64,000 bases of DNA from Nymphaea colorata (GCF_008831285.2 NC_045138.2:13714571-13778570); one strand, 5' to 3'. Positions 38,201 to 51,490 are shown, numbered from the stretch's first letter. Numbers and translations are program-made. The notes: generated by a model from the letters alone, not told the origin.

Positions 38201-41200
38201 GTGAGAACTTACTATTTTTTTATTATGCATGCACTACTTTTTTAGTAAATGGAGGTGTAAAAGAGTGCTACTTATAAATTGATTGTTTCGCAACAACTGC
38301 AGAGCAGATCAACTTTTGAATACAAATATGATAGACAAAATCAACTCGTCCAAGATAAAATTTGTATCACTATACTTTTGATCTCACAAATATCATTCTT
38401 GGATTTATATCAGCCAAATTTTTCTGCAGTATTAATCAGAAAGTTTATCTCAGAAAATTTTCACGAATTCAAAAATAAATATATAAAAATATTTTCAAAA
38501 TATAAAAATTCAGTTTTCTAGTAATTTTCTTACAAAAACCTTGACAAAAACTCAAAATAGTGAAAAATGTTAAAACCAGCCTCAAAAGATATATTAATTG
38601 TTTTCTAAAAAATTGCAATAAATGCACTTTGACGTGTATCTCAAAATAAATGCAATATAGTATTTTTTTATTTTAAAAAATACTAAAAATTAGAAAAAAA
38701 TAAAATAAGTAAGAAACTAATAACACAAACATCAAAAAATAAGTAAACAAGCAACAACTAAAAATTAAAAATGGAAACAAGTAGTTTGGCGTTAAAAAAA
38801 AATGAAAAAAAACAATTAAAATGAAAAAATAGGAAAAATGAAAAAAAAAAAAACATGTTTCTTCATGTTTTTCCATTTTGGCATTATTTTCAGAAAAACA
38901 GCATTTTAAAGTTTTAAATGGCTGACTTATTTCTCGTGTTTTACACGCGATTTTTGTGGCTAATATATAAACAAATTTTGAAATTTTGGTCATATTTCAA
39001 AATGTCACAATTTTCCTGCATCTTTTTGTTTAACCTTTCTATATCTTTCTTAATAAAAAAACAAAGGAAAATGACATTTTGACAATGATTGGAAGATCCC
39101 AAAAGAGGAGCACCTCAAAAAGCTCGTGCTGGTTCATGAATCATAATTCTTAGGCCAAGGAGGGAACTAGCAGCTATTAAATGATGTGACTAAACGACAA
39201 GACAACTTTGAAATTGACTATTATTAGAAATTTAAGCAACCAATTTCCAAGTACTCACAAGAAAAATGGAAAATCAAAAACTCTTTGAAGAAGCATAAAG
39301 GCATACTTGTACGCATTGCTTTACAGCTAGATGAGGAACACGTGATATCAAGATTACCTCACAACTGATGCCAGATTCATGTGCCAGTTGAGTGCCATAA
39401 CACCAATCCAATGCCCATACTGGCCCACCAACTTGCAAGACAAAGCCATCACTAAGAAAAACAAAAACAGTGATCAACATTCATAAGTTTAATGGCAAAA
39501 AGAAACAAAATTGAGCAAATTACAACAAAAAAAGTGAAATAAAATATCATCATCATTTATTGTGCAAACCACGAGGTTTTCTTGATTTTGGCTTTAACCT
39601 AATTTTATTAATTTAGGCCAATATGATCCCATGGAGAGGTATTTATGCTTATTTGTAAGCAGATGAAATATAAGATATCTGTAGCATTTCTAATTTGCAA
39701 CTCTGAGCTAGTGAAATTTGTAATAACATTTCTATTTAGATGAAAAAGGATGTCAAAAGTTGTCAGCCCATAACTGATTATGATTTGACTCAAGTGAAGG
39801 TTAGTGACATGGGTACATGGGTTTGGCACACATACCGGTGTCGGTATGCCGATACGGTGAATCGGGTACACCGACACACGTTGGGTATGGTTGTATCGGT
39901 TTTGGGTTGGAACCAATCCATACCACATATTTTATTCTTTTTATGTTTTAAACTTCAAAAACTTAAAATTTAACCCTCGACACCCCTTTTTACTGACACT
40001 TCCCTTCTCCCTTTCAAGTCTTTAGACGCCTGTCACCGTAAATTGGTGGCCGGCAGTGAGGAGATCGCCAGCCGACAGCGACCAGCAACTGATGGGGAAA
40101 GTCTTATCATTGCAGGCAAGGAAAGTAAGATTTCTTTTTCCTATTTTTACATCTGATTCTATTTTTGGGGATTTCCTTGCTATTTCCCCTTTTGTTGTTC
40201 AGTAACCGAAATTTCTTCCCTCCATCTCTGTGTTTTTTCTGTTACTACTATTGTTGTTTTTTCATGTAGCATGTTATGGGGTACTCCACCACCATTTTGT
40301 TGTTCAATTATTGCCCTGGCATTCAATCTCTGAGTTCTGCTGTCTTCTTTCACTTAATATTTTTTGTTGCTGCTCAAAATCTGTTGTGCTAGAATGGCCT
40401 TGGTCATATACATATGGTCGAATGGTCCTAATCCTCTTGTTTAGCTTACAGTTTGTAACTTATATGAATATTGTTCTGTTTAAAGCTTTTCCTCTTTAAA
40501 CAGCTACCAGATCTGTTTCCATTGACATACCTGGATTGTTTTAAACACACAACCAGGTGACTTAGTTATAACAATCCACACTGTTAAATTGTTAATTTTG
40601 TTTTTTTTGTATGAATTTTGTTTTAATATTGATTTTTTTGTGGGATTTTGCATATATATATACACACCCATATTTTTCTAAAATCACTGAACCTGTACCT
40701 GCCTCACCGTACACCCATGTGACTTGGATATTCTAGCTTAAACGAACAGCTATTCAAAGCCATATGAGTGAAATAAAATTTTTTTAGATCCCATAGTAGT
40801 TGATTCAAGCTCTTTACGAAACATTTTAAATTTTCATAACTCCCCATGTAAAAGAGACCAAAAAAATAATAATAATATGTGCTCAGCCACACTCTAGATT
40901 TACAGTAATATTCTAGGAACTGCTGATACATCCCTATTCCCTAAGAATTAGATGAACCCTAGGTAATAGAAATATCATCTCATTTATAGATGAACATTAG
41001 CAATACCATGCTTTTGTGGGTTTACTCTTGCTAGGTTCACTCTCTACCTGCACAAGAAGGGGAAGATGTTAATACATGGTCCAAGGAAGAATATTGTAAA
41101 CTCTTAGATATCCATTCTCCAGGGAGAAAACATGCCAATAACCAAAGCAACAACAGAACTACTGAAGGAATGTTCTGGAATCAGAGAGATGGTTCTGCTA

Positions 41201-42805
41201 CTTCCTTACCTTAAGGATACTTGCAGCAGAGAACTGTGATAGTTCAAATGTATATCTTAGGTCTGATCTTCCTGGGGTTCCAACATCATGCGAAAACCTG
41301 ATACCCTGTGGCTTGTAATTGCAAAACTGCTTCCATCCTCTACAAACAAATTTTTACACCCGTGACAATAATATGTATAAAATAGCCGGATTGAGTGTAA
41401 GAAAAATGAAAAATAAAAATACAGACACACAACCTCTATCAAACCAATAATCAAGCTACATTGTTATATCATTAAGAAGATGAAATCATGAAAAATTTGC
41501 CTGAGTGAAGCCCATGAACTCCACTACTTTCCAGGTACCATACAAGGCAACCAGTGGAACCCTTCCTCACCTAAACTCCTGGCTCCCCACTGAAGGTAAC
41601 ACTATCCATGTGGCATGGTTTCCAGAGTCTAGATGTTATGCTTTTTTATTGAGTTTTTCTGTTTATTGTCTTCAAATTGTCTGTTGAGTTTTTAAGGAGG
41701 TAGCAGATCTGCGTTGCATATAACAATTCGGCCAACATGAAAATCATTTTTTAAGGTGACATCTTCAAGGTTCGTATATAATCTTTCACTTTCTCCTTCA
41801 TTCTACTGAAGATCTTTTCATGAGCTACCGATTCTACCATTGTTTTCATAATATTCTAGGGAATTCTTTTTCAACACTCGTAACAATTGAAGTCCTTTTT
41901 TCATTTGTATTATTTCATTTGAAGCTAAATTTACAGGTATTTTGTTTCTCGTTTGGAGTAGGAAAAGATTTTTTTTGTTATATAGTCGGTCAGCACGTAC
42001 TTCCGTCAGATATTTCGCGAGGCCCACCATCAAGGTTTCCCTATTTGTTAATCTGAATCATGCAGTACTGACCCATTAAGCAAAGAAGACCTTAAGCATC
42101 CCACGACACTGCGTAACCCTCACAGAAACGCCATTCCAAATCCTTTTTTATGTAAATCATAGGTATCCAGCATTATTCAGTGTACTAGAACCTCAACATC
42201 CCAACTACCAAAAAAAGAAGATCGATATCTGAAAGAATTTGTTTTGAGATCGGACATGCCACAATGTTTATATGTCATAACCACTCACTATTAGTTCTTA
42301 AAATCCCGTACTCTTAAAGAAAATCTAATAAAAGTAATTAACCTCTTTGATATTAGAAGGTTATTTACGAGTCTATGACTAGAAGCAGGTGCAAAGGGAA
42401 AAGCTACATCGTACATACTCAAGAACTATTGAATCAGCAGTTGAACACACTAGAACGAACTTTAACTCCTGAAAAGATCGCAAGAACATATAGCTAAAAT
42501 CATACAACATAACAGAACTAAATCGCTTACCTTACAAAGGTAACCAAAGACGAGAAGCGCTTGATCTCATCCTCCAGACCGCCTTCCTCATCTTCCCTGC
42601 TGTACAGTGAAGAGATCAAATCCAGCGTCCTCAAATGGCCCTCCCCACAGTAATCAAAAAAGGCAATCGAAGGTCCATCCGAAGCCACGGTTGGTTCTCC
42701 TAAAAGATCCTCCGCCTTCTTCGTTCCGCGTCTCTTTCCGCGACCACCACCTCCGTCCGCCTTCTTCCTCCCTCTTCCTCTCCCTCGCCCACCATCCTCC
42801 CCCAT
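29242..42805 (-). CDS. AT-hook/WD40 protein, TFIIIC subunit 2 (GTF3C2)-like, 813 residues in 15 exons
   Basis: Minus-strand exons: 42805-42531, 41339-41210, 41047-41007, 39451-39358, 37562-36943, 35701-35570, 34271-34199, 33192-33153, 32467-32365, 31456-31388, 31284-31207, 30979-30807, 30266-30220, 29949-29724, 29582-29242. All phases join and sum to 2442 bases. The N-terminus is Gly/Arg/Lys-rich with AT-hook-like GRGRGRKK (about 7-14) and GRGKRRGTKK (21-30). A WD-repeat core follows: VGGPVWALDW (156-165), LAVVLGDGSIQVW (about 380), LLLVGCHDGT, VATAGHSGNIRFWDIRDPFR, GMVAYCSADGSVLHF. An NLS-like KKKRK lies near 294-298. The linker at about 229-340 is low complexity. Plant transducin/WD40 proteins of this type are related to animal GTF3C2, a TFIIIC subunit for RNA polymerase III genes; a nuclear role is inferred. 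Exon 9's donor is ambiguous: GTTATG at 32395 breaks the frame, GTATAA at 32364 keeps it and was chosen. Confidence 0.88.
37563..41006. other. Two long introns of the WD40 gene, with AT-rich and inserted sequence
   Basis: Intron 4 (37563-39357) holds about 450 bases of A/T-homopolymer-rich sequence (38480-39060). Intron 3 (39452-41006) holds a GC-richer patch with repeated GTATCGG/CCGATAC words (39800-39910), then sequence unlike an ordinary intron up to about 40140. This may be an old insertion. No ORF with recognisable domains was seen. Confidence 0.5.
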
Positions 42806-43159
42806 CCCTCCGTCAGAAACGGGACAGCTAAAACAACACCAAGAACTTGAGCAACGAAATCATCTGACCGAGGGTCTTTTGCAATGTCGATCACGTTCGA
42901 CAGCCGTAACTCCACGGAATCTAAAAATTCCAATAATGAGAAGAAGAACCCCCCAAAACAACAGCGGGGACTTCTTGGGCACTTTCAGTTCCAAGAGGAA
43001 TCAAAACCCTAGAAAGAACCGCAGACTCGGGGGAAGCACTCGTCCGCAAGATCAAACCAGATAAAAGAAGGGAGAGAATACACGGGGATGGAAGAACCCA
43101 AAGCCCAAAACCCTTGGATCGCGTCACACAGATAAAACCATTTTTCGAAACGCACAACA

Positions 43160-44794
43160 GAACCTCAACAAGGCGCCGCCAACGTGGTTAGAGATGAAAC
43201 AAAAGGAACCGTCAATATAAACGCATCAAGAAGAGTTGGATGCTCGGCGCGCATCTCTTCAAGCGCTTCTTTGCGAGTCCTCCAACCCAAATCTTATCTA
43301 AGAAGAGTTGGCGTCGTCTTTTTCTCTTCACAATTTTAGTGGTGTGCTTATTGGCAGCCTGTCCCTGGCCGCCTGGGCTGCAATTCATTGAGTCAAGATG
43401 CCTGGGGCGTTGGCGCTACGGAGCTGCCTTTCACTCAAAGCCTTGGTTCCAGCGGCTAAGAGAGCGACAAGGTGCTTAGTTAGTGGGTAGCTGACTAGTT
43501 ATGTGCCATAGTGCTCTTGACAATCATCTGTCCTCTTGAAAAGAAAAACGTTTGTGTTTTTAGAATACCTTTTCTTATGACACATATTCCAAGCACACGT
43601 ATTCTTGTTTATACAAAAAAAAAAAAAAAAAAGGTGAGATTATGGATGGTTTTTCAATCAAGATAATCACACAATGTTTCCTAAAACATGAACATGATAT
43701 TTTTGAAACATTAAACAATGTTTCTGTAGTCAACCTCTCCTAGTGCACTGCATAGACTATGCAAGTTATGAAGGGTAGGTCCTCCCTAGTTCCCTCTTAG
43801 GACTTGCATAATTGAGGAACAATCAAGGATGACTTCTGTCCTTTGAAGATACTCCTTCTCTTTCCTTTATGTCAAGAGATTGTTGCTAGACTTGCCTTGG
43901 CTTGGCCAAGTATCCAAGCCACCCCAATCAACTATACCTGGCTTACTAAACTCACCTCTTCTGCAAGGCCATTCAACTAGGAAACCAAAGGACAAGAGTG
44001 GAGCCGTTTGTAAATCTTTTCGTCTACTACGAGTAGCAGCTTTTTACTACTTCCTTTTGTAAATTCTTCGTCAGCTTTATTTACTGTTATTGGTCCGACG
44101 CCTGGGGAACCTGTACTGTATGCCGACTGTGATGAAAACGCCAAGTGTGCATGTTCATCTTACCTGCAGTTGGGTTCTGTCTACCACCACGGAAACTGAT
44201 GGATGAGACTGCAGAGACGAAAAAGTTAGGAATGCCTGGGAATCGGGTAGTTAGTTGGTGTAGGATGCATCACGTGGGGCAGATGACCGGATCCCAATGA
44301 TCGGTAGTTGGTGGCTCCTTCCCGGTTGCTTGCAGATGATGACCTCATCTCCACAACGTAGGCAAAATGTAGGGAGGGAGGTGTTCCCACATTGGGATGT
44401 CGTCCGACTCTACCATCCCCTTCACTTCACCTATTCGCTCTCTGTCTCTGCCTCTCCCGTTCTCTCATTTCATGGCATTTCTTGTTCTGATTCCCCTAAG
44501 TGCTTGTTACTCTCTCTTGGTATTGAGAGTATTAGTGATGAGGGGTGCATCCTGTGCAGGGGCTGAGGTTGGGCCCCTCAAGTTTCTGAAATTTATTTTT
44601 TTTTTAAAAATTGTTGTTCAGCCCGTGTAAGATTTTGAAACAAATCGAGGTTGAAGTCTATTAAAATTTTAAGATTGTTTGGCCCAACTGAAGATGAAAT
44701 CCTGGCTCTATAGTTTTCAGAATGAAGTTGGTTGTTCCCCCATCTCCCCCCTTCTTTTTCTCTCTCTATTCTCTTAAAAGATTTACCAATAGAA

Positions 44795-44833
<39 letters not shown>

Positions 44834-45508
44834 CATTTGCTTAGTTTACTAAAACTCTTGCTCTTCCTCTTGGCCCTTTGGATGCTTGAGCACAAGAGTT
44901 TGTCATGCATAGTCTGGCTGGTTTATTCTTGAGGTCACCCTTTGCTTCTATTTATAATCGACTATACGTGCCAATCCTGTTGGAAAAGGAGACGAAAGCT
45001 GAGTTGCACGCCAGGGTAGCGCATGATCTGCTACCTAGAACAACGCAGAAGACATCTATCTGATCAGCTTTCAGCAGGAGATAAACTATTTCCTTTGCTT
45101 TCTATCTATGATAAGTTTACTTTGTGGTTCATTTATTTATTTGGAGAAGTATACAAATTTGAACATGGTGATCACTATAAGAAGCACTATGAGCAGAATT
45201 ACCTAGACTAATGACATGCTCAGATGCTCTGTTCTTAGTGGAGCTTCTCAGAATATCATTTTTTGAGAATCAAAACGTAGAAATCAGAGACGGGAAATGA
45301 TCCATTTCATTCTGTTTAATTTGCTCAAGCAATAAAAGCAAAGTTTAAACGCACCTGCATGGTCCCGTATAACTTCTTGGATGATAATGATATGGAGTTA
45401 TAACCTGCTCTCTTTTTCTCTCATTATGGTAAGAAGTGCTGTCAGTGTGCTTTTACCATGAATTTGTTTCTATCACTAACATTCTTCATCTCCCATATCA
45501 TATATATA
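43160..45508. other. Intergenic region upstream of the WD40 gene
   Basis: No supported gene. It includes the probable promoter of the minus-strand WD40 gene (no convincing TATA box assigned), a poly-A run near 43615-43632 and a (TA)n tract at about 44798-44830. A patch near 44560-44705 (GGGGCTGAGGTTGGGCCCCT onward) looks like an old repeat. Confidence 0.5.
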
Positions 45509-48500
45509 GATGGGGATAGGGATGTCAACCGATCAGATTCAAATTGTATATACATTTGATCATATCCGATTTTTCGGATATTCATATATTCAGATTCGGA
45601 TTAGGATTCAAATTCGGATGAAATAAAGTTTATATCTTATCCAAATCCGACTTTAAAATCTACATCCGAATCCGATTTTTTAGTTATACTTGAATCCGAT
45701 CAGAATCCGAATTTTAAGTTATATCCAAATCCGATCCGAATCCAAATTTTAAGTTATATCCAAATCCGATCCGAATCCGAATTTTAAGTTATATCCAAAT
45801 CCAATCCGAATCGATTTTAAAGTTATACCTGAATCCGATCTGAATCCAAATTTTAAGTTATATCCAAATCGGATCCGAATCAAACTTTTAAGTTATATCT
45901 GAATCTGAACCTTGAGAGCTTGACGTCCCCAACGTTTTGAAGGTAGGACGGATGGTTGGGCAAAATGTCTAGCCAAACGCACCAACTTAAAGCTATAACA
46001 CAAGAAAGATTATAAATTATATAGAAATAGATAATCTGATTAAGAGATAATGGCTTTTATAAAGTTGCATATAATAATAGTCAAATAGTTATCATGTACA
46101 CCATTTAACTTAAATTATTTAAAACTATATCACATAAAACTAATTAACTAATAATTCATATTGTATTTAATTAAACGTTTTTGTGTAAACAAGTAAGACA
46201 TCAACTAAATAGGATATCTTAAATAATGTATCTATTTAATTAAAAATAATAAAAAAACTTATATTAAGAAATTTCAATAAAATGAGTATTTTTAAAAATA
46301 TGAAAATTAATCGTAAATAAATGTATTTAATATGAAACGGTTGTTGAACTCATAAAAAAGTTTATCATATATAAAAAAAATAAAAAAATTATGTTTTGAC
46401 CTCACTTAAAATTTTAAAACTATGGTTTGGCTCTTGCAACAAAACAAGTCGTAAGTTTATTGTATATAAAAAAAATAAAAAATTATGTTTTGGCTTCACT
46501 TAAAATTTTAAAACTATAGTTTGACTCTTGCAACAAAACAACTGGTAAGTTTATCGTATATAAAAAAAATAAAAAATTTATGTTTTGGCTTCACTTAAAA
46601 TTTTAAAATTATAGTTTCACTCTTACAACAAAACAATTGGTAAGCTTATCATATATAAAAAAAAATTAAGAAATTATGTTTTGGCTATACTTAAAATTTT
46701 AAAATTATAGTTTCACTTTCGCAACAAAAAATTCTTTAATCAATCTTTACCCCCTATGTATTTAAAGAAATGAGTTTAAGTGTGTCATTTAAACATCAAA
46801 CTAATTATTCAAAACTAATTAAAAACTATTTTTTCACATATTCAGTTCTTTTAAAACATTTTTTTAGGAGGCGTTGTACTCATTATAAATGACATTTTGA
46901 GTTCTGTTTCACCAATTGGGACTTGGAGTTGATTTTGTTAATGTTGATAATTGAGGAAAAGTGATGATAGAAGCATGTCAATTAATAGTAAAAGACTAAA
47001 ATACTTTATTTTATTTTTTTCTTTATTTTTGTGGGCCAAATCAACGGTTAAGATCACTCTTAATAGGTCAAACACCTAAGCACCTACTGTTCATTGATTC
47101 AATTTTCTCTTTTTTCTACTAGTGTATTTGACTTTCATATTTTTTTCATAATAATTGTTAAATCAGGTGACCCATATTCTTTTTCATTAAAAAGATATTA
47201 TTTAATGTTTTTTTAATTTCATTGAGTTAATTAAAATAATTTGTGTTACATCTGTAAAAAAAGAGTGTTCAATGATATATCTGATAATTTATTAGCCATC
47301 TTACCTTTATTACAATAGTTTTTTTTTTACGTAAAATTGTATAAATACTCCAATGATATATAAGATAGTTTACTAAATCAAACAATTTATTGTTTTCCTA
47401 CAAATTAAAGGTATTTGTTTTCAAGTTTGTGAATTATGTATTATATATCACATACGTAAGACTTTTGAGTGAATTATATGATAATACAAAATAATTTACT
47501 TGACTGATTAAATAAGTAAATTGATAATTTGATAAATAATATGGAGCAAACTATTATTTAATGATAAAAACTTGTTGAGAATTATTAAATCAAGTGACCC
47601 ATATTATTTCTCATTTAATAATCAAATCATATAATTTATTAAATAAAATAATTTGATGTTTCCTACTAGTTAAAGGTTTTTTGTTTTTAAATTTGTGAAT
47701 TATGTGTTATATATCAAATACCTAAGACTTTTGGACATATTATACAAGATAATTTATTTGATTGATTAAATAAATAATTGATAATTTGATAAATAAAACT
47801 CTTTTATGAGTTCAACAGTTGTTTCATATTAAATATATTTATTTGTGGTTAATTTTCATATTTTTCAAAATACTCATTTTATTGAATTTTCTTGATACAA
47901 GTTTTTTTATTATTTTTAATTAAATAAATATATTAGTTAAGATATCCTGTTTAGTTGATGTCTTATGTCTTAACTATAATAGTTTGCTTGTTTACACAAA
48001 AATGTTTAATTTAATACAATATGAATTATTAATTAATTAATTTTATGTGATATAGCTTTAAATACTTTAAGTTAAATTGTGTATATAATAACTATTTGAC
48101 TATTATTACATGCAACTTTATAAAAGTCAGTATCTCTTAATCAGATTATACCTTCATATACAATTTATATTATTCTTATATCATAACTTTAAGTTGGTGT
48201 GTTTGGTTAGACCATTTGTCCAACTATTCATAGGTTGCAATTGGGACACCAACTCAAGCTCTAAAGTTCGGATTCGGATATCATCGGATTCAGATGTCAA
48301 CACCTGCGTTTCAAATTCAGATATCAACTCATTCGAAAATCATCGGATTCAGATGCCAGCACCTACGTTTCGGATTCAGATATCAACTCAAGGTTCGGAT
48401 TCAGATATCAAGCTGTAATTTGGATTCGAATATGCTTGTTAAGATGGTTAAGTATCTAAATATGAATCCGTATTCGATCAGAGAAGGTGGTTAAGTATCC

Positions 48501-48670
48501 AATCGGATATTTACTTAAAACCAAATCCGAATCCGATCGGATGTTATTTCTTAAATCCGAATCCGATTTGATTTTCTTATTCGGATGTTAAATTGCTTAC
48601 CATATCCAATTTTTTAAAGGCAGTTCGAACGGATATACGAATCGGATCCGTTGACATCCCTAGATGAACA
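45509..48670. mobile_element. 3.1-kb palindromic (foldback) hAT-like non-autonomous element
   Basis: The termini are TAGGGATGTCAACCGAT (from 45517) and its inverse ATCCGTTGACATCCCTA (to 48662). The outer 8-mers GATGGGGA and GATGAACA agree at 5 of 8 positions, so a decayed hAT-type target duplication is possible. The arms (about 45517-46350 and 47797-48662) are long inverted copies. For example, TTATAAAGTTGCATATAATA near 46060 is answered by the inverse near 48115, and the words around GACATCAACTAAATAGGATA recur inverted near 47955. Subterminal parts are arrays of AAATCCGATCCGAAT-type repeats. The centre holds a 95-bp tandem array and a duplicated stretch (near 47155-47480 and 47575-47790). 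No transposase ORF is present. Confidence 0.85.
46358..46738. repeat. Four tandem copies of a ~95-bp unit inside the foldback element
   Basis: Units start at 46358, 46453, 46547 and 46642, each with AAGTTTATCATATATAAAAA then TTATGTTTTGGC, CTTAAAATTTTAAAA, TTGCAACAAAAC. The fourth is the most diverged. Confidence 0.88.
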
Positions 48671-49539
48671 TGTCATTTAAGACCTGTTATATAATGTGGG
48701 TCATTTTATGAGGCTTCAACCATAAAGAGATGAAATATAATAAGTGGTGCACTTGTAGTTACTTGTAGATAAGATATACATGCATAATCTGTCGACGATT
48801 TTGTTTGCTAAAAATAAAAAAAATGTGAAAATCTGGTAAAACAGTCATGAACTAAACTAGAAACCAAATTCAACAATCATGTTATTTTGACACTCGCATG
48901 CACTTGGATGGCTCTGCTCCATCTTAAAGTATATCTCTTGAAAGTGGGCAGCATTCCTCGCTGCCCCACCACCAAATTGACCTTTACGTGGTTTCAAAAA
49001 ATTTGCCTTCGTATGAGACATAATTTTACTTTGAGGAAAGATAGAAAGATAGATGCTTCAGACTCTAGCTGTTTCCTGAACCGACCAGACTGGCAGCCAT
49101 TAATGGGGCCACACGATCTGGATCATCTGACCTACATTGTACAGGGGGCGCCACAGACAAATGGATCATGACCAGCTCTTAGCGACAGACAACCCAGTTC
49201 CCAAGTTGCCGAACTTGGCAACTTGAGTGTTTTAAATCAGTTCAAGAAACATGACAACTTGCACGGGCTCAGGCATGAACAGCGATGTGAGCCAATAACA
49301 ATAAGTGAAACCTAGATTGCTGCCCAGAGAAGAAAAAAATATACGGCCACTATGTTTGAAGAGAATGACACTGTAAGGTTTTTCCTTTTTCGAATGCCAA
49401 GTTTGAGGCCGACCACCATCAAGTATTGTGAGTTCGAATTCAGCCTTCGACTTTATACTTTCTTAGAATCATAGAATCGAGGGGAGCTTATGTAATAGTC
49501 GATCCCTGTGTTCTACTCCAGCATGATATATATGAAGGG

Positions 49540-50610
49540 TTGGCGATAACGTGAAGGGCTTCCAGATTGTCACAAAGTAACTTAGCTCTAGTAATTGGCT
49601 GATGAAGATGTAATCAACCACTAACAACTTATGCTAGATCTCCTTGTAATAAGCATCAACCATAACACTATATTCAACTTTGTGTAAGGATCGTGAGACA
49701 GAGTCCTGCTTTTGTTTTTCCTGAGACTATAACCGATAAAAGATTAATGAGTGTCCCAATTTTAAGCTGCCCAATCAGCTACACATTAGGCTCCGAGAGT
49801 CAAATGGATATTTTCTGGCAAAAGAATATGCTTGAACTATGTTATTTTTCAGATAACAAACAACAAGCATGAAATGGAGTGTGCGGGGAATTGTGTTGTG
49901 AACAAAATGATAAATTGTTCAATTGTATTAGCCCATTGACCTCCCTATGAACAAGCCTGCATGAGGAGGTGAGAATTATTGAGTAGATCACAATCGGAAC
50001 TTGTAAAAGTTTAGCAGCTTGTCCATAGGGAGGTCAATGGGCTTAGCATTCAAATGCCAAAATTTTCAAGAATATTTATGGTATACTTCTGTCAGGATAA
50101 AAAATATACTGTCTTTAAATCGAGTGAGTTCAATGCCAAGTGTTTTAATGGCACCAAATTTGTCATATGGAAGATACTGTAAAGATAATCCTTGAACTTG
50201 CTGATATGTTTCACCCAGGCTCCGGCAGTAATCAAATCATCAATAAACGAACTGCAAAACTTGACGCTGCAGAAATGTGAATAGAGAATAACATAACGCA
50301 AACTGCGCAAATCCATATGTCATAAGAGAATAAGAAGACATGGAGACATAGTTTGAGGATATATAGATACTTTTGTGGCTTGCAAATTAACATCTGTCGT
50401 TCTCTCACTCCTATAAACAAATGGAAGCTTTATGTAAACTTCTTCAAGAATATCACAATGCAAGAATGCACTGCCAACATCCACTTGACGTAGAAGTCGA
50501 CGATTTTTCGCAGCAAGTTATAGTGGCTAATTTTGCAGTTGGGACAAAAGTTTCATGATTAGTGTGTAGATTCAACTTGTACATATCCCTTTGTCGCATA
50601 CTGTGCCTTG
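49540..50610 (-). mobile_element. Decayed Ty1/copia polymerase relic (RT to RNase H)
   Basis: On the minus strand, in order: PTAKLAT followed by RQVDVGSAFLHCDILEEVYI (RT, near 50560-50430); FIDDLITAGAWVKHISKFK with YLYSIFHM (RT active-site region, near 50245-50160); then DWAACKIGT and, after a gap, SEYSVMVDAYYKEI (RNase H-like, near 49785-49630). The usual YVDD is altered (FIDD). Stops and frameshifts are frequent and no LTRs or integrase are visible. Confidence 0.8.
49930..50043. repeat. 27-bp inverted repeat inside the copia relic
   Basis: AGCCCATTGACCTCCCTATG plus 7 bases at 49930-49956 pairs with the inverse at 50017-50043, with one mismatch. The loop is 60 bases. This part of a copia pol gene has no known inverted repeat, so it may mark a small secondary insertion. 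Confidence 0.85.
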
Positions 50611-50894
50611 TATATATATCCTAATAGACCCATTAAATATAGAAGTACCTACTTACTCAAGTGGCCCCATTTGCACTGACCTGACTGGTTAAATGATGGG
50701 AGTGGCAAGAGGGTCCCTGTGCATTGTCCACAGCGTTTTGCTGACAAAAATTGTGTTCCGCTGCTTGATTATATAAGGTAGGATGTAACTGTCAAAGCCT
50801 TTCAGGAGGAAATGCTGACAATGAATATCATAAATTATTGAATTATCCGAAGGTCAAGGATTAACGACTTTGTAGAGAATGCTAGCTAATATAA

Positions 50895-51490
50895 TTCTCT
50901 CTCTATGTCTTCCCGAGAAAGATTGCGGAAGGGGTATTTATGTTGGGATTAATTTGATTACAAAATACAATCTTTAATCTTTCTCTCCCCTCCCATGTTT
51001 TGTAGATAAAGAGAAAAAGTTATTGAGGAAGGTGTATTTATATTGGCTTTAAATTGTTTACAAAATAAAATCTTTAATCTCTCCTACTCTCTCTCTCTCC
51101 CCTTCCATGTTTTATAGAGAAAGAGAGAAAGAGATTGAGGAAGGTGTATTTATATTAGCATTAATTTGTTTATAAAATACAGTCTTTAATCTCTCTCTCT
51201 CTCTCTCCCCTTCCATGTTTTTTAGGGAAAAAGAGAAAGAGATTGAGGAAGGTGTATTTATATTGGCATTAATTTGTTTAGGAAATACAATCTTTAATCT
51301 CTCTCTATCTCCTTCCATGTATTCTAGAGAAAGAGAGAAAAAATTGAGGAATGTGTATTTATGTTGGCATTAATTTGTTTACAAAATACAATCTTTAATC
51401 TCATGTTCTCTAGAGAAAGAGAGAAAGAGATTGAGGAAGGAAGGAACTTTTATGTTGGCATTATTAATTTGCTTAGTAAATAGAATCCTT
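50895..51490 (+). repeat. Tandem array of about five ~105-bp units
   Basis: Units share GATTGAGGAAGGTGTATTTA, TTGGCATTAATTTGTTTACA, AATACAATCTTTAATCTCTC and CTTCCATGTTTT with AGAGAAAGAGAGAAA. The spacing varies with the length of internal (CT)n runs. The edge units are diverged. Confidence 0.88.
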
